Shown piece after piece: positions 49,629 through 53,264 of a DNA stretch of 53,264 nucleotides. A model generated the notes under the pieces. That model did no database searches. It saw only the letters and a program-made list of their open reading frames with translations, and was not told the DNA's origin. The translations under genes and the position numbers were made by a program. The DNA is from Bacteroidales bacterium (lineage in GTDB: Bacteria; Bacteroidota; Bacteroidia; Bacteroidales; UBA7960). How positions within the stretch are numbered: position 1 is the first letter of the stretch; each line of letters starts with the position of its first letter. The DNA is taken from assembly GCA_007131245.1 (NCBI GenBank), contig SLQX01000018.1:1-53264 (forward strand). The letters are read 5' to 3'.

Positions 49629-51029
49629 ATGAAAAAAAGGAAAATGAATGTATCACTGATTATTACAGTTGTGTTTGCCATAACTGTATCCCTATTGGCC
49701 TCTTGCCAGGGTCCCACACCCTCCAATGATGAAGGCCTTGAAGTGCTTGTTAGCACGGTTTCACACCCTGAATGGAGTAAAAACGCCAACATGTACGAAG
49801 TGAATGTTCGGCAGTTTACTCCTGAAGGCACCTTTAATGCTTTTGCAGAGCATCTGCCCCGGCTGAAAGAAATGGGGGTAGATATCCTTTGGTTCATGCC
49901 CATTACACCTATTGGAGAAGTGGAGCGCAAAGGTACTCTGGGTAGTTACTATTCCGTTAAGGATTATACAGCAGTTAACCCCGAATTTGGCACCAAGGAG
50001 GACTTTGTCAACCTGGTGAACAAAATTCACGACATGGGCATGTATGTAATTGTCGACTGGGTAGCAAATCATACTGCATGGGACCACCACTGGACCCAAT
50101 CCAACCCGGAGTTTTACTATACCGATGAAAACGGTGATTTCACACCTCCTCATGACACAGACTGGAGCGATGTAATTCAGCTGGAGTATGACAACCCTGA
50201 CTTGTGGGATGCCATGATTGGCGAAATGCGTTATTGGGTAGAAGATGTGAATGTGGACGGATTCCGTTGTGATGTGGCTTACCTGGTGCCCACAGAGTTT
50301 TGGAACCTGGCCCGCCAGCAACTGGAAGAAATAAAACCACTGTTTTTGTTGGCTGAAGCCGACCACCCTGAGCTTATGGAACACGCTTTTAATGCCGGGT
50401 ATTCCTGGACCTCACACCATGCTATGAACAGTATTGCCCAGGGAGAGGAAGATGTTACAGCACTGGATGAATACTTTTTTGATCAAAACCAGGGAGACTA
50501 CCCCGTTGGAACCTACAAAATCAACTTTATCGATAACCACGATGAAAATTCATGGGCAGGAACCATTGAGGATCGCCTGGGAGATGCAAGAAAAGCCTTT
50601 TCCGTTCTAATAAACACTGCCCCCGGAATGCCTCTGCTCTACAGCGGACAGGAAGCAGGACTGGATAAAATGCTGGAGTTTTTTGAAAAAGATGAAATTG
50701 ACTGGAGTGAGCTTCCTTACGAGAATTTTTACCAAACACTCCTGGAGTTTAAAAAGAAAAATCAGGCTTTATGGAATGGATTGGCAGGGGGCCCAATGGA
50801 GAGAGTATCGACCAATGACGACGAAAAGGTATTTGCTTTTACGCGTCAAAAACAAGAGGATAAGGTGTTTGTGGTACTAAACCTTTCCCCTGAGCCTAAA
50901 ACTGTGGAGTTAACTAGCGGAAATTATACAGGTAATTACACCGATCTTTTCAGCGGACAACAGGAGCTTGTTGAAGCAAACCATACGTTCGATATGGACT
51001 CCTGGGGTTATAGGGTATTTTACAAATAA
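49629..51029 (+). CDS. GH13 alpha-amylase-family lipoprotein
   Basis: 466 aa. Lipobox (VSLLASCQG), IVDWVANHTAWDHHW, VDGFRCDVAYLVP, LLAEADHPE, INFIDNHDENSWAG. Confidence 0.94.
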   Translation: MKKRKMNVSLIITVVFAITVSLLASCQGPTPSNDEGLEVLVSTVSHPEWSKNANMYEVNVRQFTPEGTFNAFAEHLPRLKEMGVDILWFMPITPIGEVERKGTLGSYYSVKDYTAVNPEFGTKEDFVNLVNKIHDMGMYVIVDWVANHTAWDHHWTQSNPEFYYTDENGDFTPPHDTDWSDVIQLEYDNPDLWDAMIGEMRYWVEDVNVDGFRCDVAYLVPTEFWNLARQQLEEIKPLFLLAEADHPELMEHAFNAGYSWTSHHAMNSIAQGEEDVTALDEYFFDQNQGDYPVGTYKINFIDNHDENSWAGTIEDRLGDARKAFSVLINTAPGMPLLYSGQEAGLDKMLEFFEKDEIDWSELPYENFYQTLLEFKKKNQALWNGLAGGPMERVSTNDDEKVFAFTRQKQEDKVFVVLNLSPEPKTVELTSGNYTGNYTDLFSGQQELVEANHTFDMDSWGYRVFYK

Positions 51030-51049
51030 AATCCAGACCCAATAAACTA

Positions 51050-51090
51050 AAAACGGTGGAGATTCCATGTGAAATCTTCACCGTTTTTTT
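51050..51090 (+). terminator. Intrinsic terminator after the GH13/mgsA/GH13 gene group
   Basis: AAAACGGTGGAGATT ccatgtg AAATCTTCACCGTTTTTTT: long stem followed by a T run. Confidence 0.85.
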
Positions 51091-51318
51091 AATGAACTTA
51101 TATGTGCAATACCGTCAAAAAAAAAGAATGAAACTTGCATGAGCACTGTGCTATCAAAAGAAGATGAACCGAACGAAGTGAGCTCATGAGCACCAATATA
51201 AATGTAATTTGCGAATAAAGCAGCACCATGCAAGCTCCCCTGTATATGGCGCGAAAGGTATTTAACCCATTATTTAATACAAACTTATTCGAATAAATAT
51301 CCGTTTAAAGATCTACTT

Positions 51319-52113
51319 CTAAACCTTATAACAAGCCTCTGTGAAACTATCCAAAAAATCCAGGGATTGTACTTTGGCTTCAATAAAGCCCATATGGCCA
51401 GTATTACGCAAAATCAGGGAATAAGCTGTTTCGGTTAATGCCATTTGTACCCAAATATTTTCAAAAGGGACTCTGCTGTCTTTTTGCCCGGCAATAAACA
51501 TAACCGGGAAGGGTGCATTGATTAAAACATCCAGGGTACTTGTGCGGTTTTTCATCCCTTCCTGGGCTGCCAGAATTGCTTTGGGATCCATCAAAGAGGC
51601 TTCATCAATCAGAGATTGAATCTCATCCTTGTACAAGTCTTTGGTTTCAGGGGCAAACAAATCGGGGATAAAGTTCAGCAAAAATCGGTTGTGATTGTTT
51701 TGAATAACCTCTATGGCGCGTTCCCGTGCTTCTTTAGCCTCATCGCTGTCGGCGAGAGAAGTACTGTGAAACAAACCCAAACCCCGGAGCATGGAAGAAT
51801 ATTTCCGGGCAAATGCAAGAGCAACATAACCGCCCATGGAATGACCTGTAATAACTGCCGATGGTATATTGAGGTGATCTAAAACGGCTTTTACACTGTC
51901 GGCCATCAATTCCATAGAGTGCACCTCGCTGAGTATACTGCTTCGCCCATGTCCAGGCAAGTCAATCAAAACAAGCCGGTAGCTGGCAGAGAGGGTTTGC
52001 TTAAACTCATGCCAGATTTTCAAAGATTCCGTAAATCCATGCAGAAGAACCAATACATCTCCACTGCCATATTCTTCAAAGTGAATCGAGCCTTTCTTGT
52101 AATCTAAATACAT
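51319..52113 (-). CDS. Alpha/beta hydrolase
   Basis: 264 aa. VLLHGFTESLKIWHEF, LVLIDLPGHGRSS, VITGHSMGGYVALAFARKYSSMLRGLGLFHSTS, and catalytic-His region NTGHMGFIE. Confidence 0.94.
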   Translation of the reverse strand: MYLDYKKGSIHFEEYGSGDVLVLLHGFTESLKIWHEFKQTLSASYRLVLIDLPGHGRSSILSEVHSMELMADSVKAVLDHLNIPSAVITGHSMGGYVALAFARKYSSMLRGLGLFHSTSLADSDEAKEARERAIEVIQNNHNRFLLNFIPDLFAPETKDLYKDEIQSLIDEASLMDPKAILAAQEGMKNRTSTLDVLINAPFPVMFIAGQKDSRVPFENIWVQMALTETAYSLILRNTGHMGFIEAKVQSLDFLDSFTEACYKV

Positions 52114-52289
52114 GAGATTTCTTTTAATTATCGTTTTGCTTCAATTAAATTCACATTTTCTAGAATAAAGATAATGCTTTTTTTATACATGAGAAATAAA
52201 ATTAGTTTTGTTTATTTTTTATAACTTTATGCACTCATGTTTTAATTGTTTATCTTAATTTTTACATCTTTATTATTTTTCAACCAACC

Positions 52290-53264
52290 ATGCCGGCCCC
52301 TCCTGAAAGAAAAATTCATATCATTGATGACGATTCCCAGACCATTCAGGTTCTGGAGTTTGTTTTAGCCCGCAATGGTTATCATGTCTCAGGCTCGCAC
52401 TCGGGAGAGCAGGCATTAAGCACACTAAAAAGTTACACCCCAGATTTGATTATGCTTGATATTTTCATGCCAGGAATGGACGGATATGAGGTTTGTGCAA
52501 AAATTAAAGAAGATGCTCAACTGAAAGATGTTCCGGTCATTTTTATCACAGCTGCTGGTCAGACCCAGGAACTTGTAAGGGGTTTTGAAGCCGGTGCAGT
52601 AGACTTTATCTCAAAACCTTTCAACAAAGCTGAACTGCTGGCAAGGGTTAACACCCACATTGAACTCAAACGCAGCAAGGATACCATTACCAATAAAAAC
52701 CTGGAATTGCAAACCGAAATTGAAAACCGCAAGCAAGCGGAGGAAAAATTCAGAGCCTTGTCTGAAACTGCCTTTGAAGCTGTGGTATTCGTTCATAATA
52801 ACATCATCATAGAAGCCAATAAAGCAGCCTCACGATTGTTTGGCCTTAATAAAAACAATACAAAAAACAAAAATATTTTTTACTTAACCAACGAAAAAAC
52901 AGCACTGGGAAGCATCCTGAACAAAAAGGAGAAAGAGGGGCCATGGGAAATAAACTTTATCGATCACAAACAGCAAAGCTTTCACGGACTTTTGCAAAAG
53001 CAGGAAATCCGGTACAAAGGAAAAACCGTCAATGTGCTGGCTGTCAGAGACATTACTCGCCAAAAAGAAATAGACAAGGAAATTTTGAATGCCGTATTGG
53101 AAACAGAGGATAAAGAAAGGAAAAGATTTTCAAGAGATTTGCACGATGGACTGGGAGCAATCCTTTCCACATTGAAAATTTATCTCACCCTGATCCAAAA
53201 AGAAAATAAAACACCCGATGAAAAGAAAATGCTGATTGCAGAAATGAAGGAGACGATTAATAAT
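52290..53264 (+). CDS. Response-regulator receiver / PAS / HisKA_3-type histidine kinase, truncated at window end
   Basis: Open frame from ATG 52290 to the window end. KIHIIDDDSQTIQVLEFVLARNGY, DLIMLDIFMPGMDGYEVC, VIFITA, FISKPF receiver; PAS-like FRALSETAFEAVVFVHNNIIIEANKAASRLFG; KRFSRDLHDGLGAILSTLKIYL (HisKA_3). Confidence 0.9.
   Translation, partial: MPAPPERKIHIIDDDSQTIQVLEFVLARNGYHVSGSHSGEQALSTLKSYTPDLIMLDIFMPGMDGYEVCAKIKEDAQLKDVPVIFITAAGQTQELVRGFEAGAVDFISKPFNKAELLARVNTHIELKRSKDTITNKNLELQTEIENRKQAEEKFRALSETAFEAVVFVHNNIIIEANKAASRLFGLNKNNTKNKNIFYLTNEKTALGSILNKKEKEGPWEINFIDHKQQSFHGLLQKQEIRYKGKTVNVLAVRDITRQKEIDKEILNAVLETEDKERKRFSRDLHDGLGAILSTLKIYLTLIQKENKTPDEKKMLIAEMKETINN

Noticed and set aside
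49761-50384. 207-aa minus-strand ORF
   Set aside because: Antisense to the GH13 gene 49629-51029, which has all catalytic motifs.
1-53264. CRISPR arrays, intact IS elements, prophage, toxin-antitoxin or anti-phage modules
   Set aside because: Looked for regularly spaced direct repeats, transposase/integrase motifs and defence-gene signatures; none seen.

Overview
The window is Bacteroidetes-type chromosomal DNA. Support for this comes from TAnnTTTG -7 promoter elements, a T9SS-type C-terminal sorting tail, and Bacteroidetes-style lipoproteins, DUF3857 and FISUMP proteins. I can support about 36 protein genes, one tRNA-Gln(UUG) and several intrinsic terminators. Genes at both window edges are truncated: an S9 peptidase at the left and a response-regulator/PAS/histidine-kinase protein at the right. 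Most of the content is housekeeping or secreted-protein genes: class I fumarase, UvrC, SfsA, TyrS, DEAD-box helicase, MscS, peptidases, GH13 amylases and methylglyoxal synthase. The most interesting segment is 30.6-34.5 kb. It is a compact + strand cluster resembling arsEFG-type organoarsenical/nitroaromatic-arsenical resistance: ArsF-like, DUF1573, ArsR-like, ArsE-like thioredoxin, ArsG-like CcdA-fold permease and a COG0701 (ArsP/YraQ-like) permease. Just after arsR there is a well-formed Bacteroidetes promoter (TTTG-N19-TAATTTTG) whose -7 box lies at the exact centre of a 28-bp near-perfect palindrome, a candidate ArsR operator. Other notable signals are a GC-rich palindromic intergenic element at about 15.42-15.57 kb, a long perfect hairpin between convergent genes at 10.19-10.26 kb, a HAD-phosphatase/beta-propeller fusion protein, an NAD-dependent formate dehydrogenase, and mgsA between two GH13 genes. 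No CRISPR array, intact transposon, prophage or rRNA was seen.
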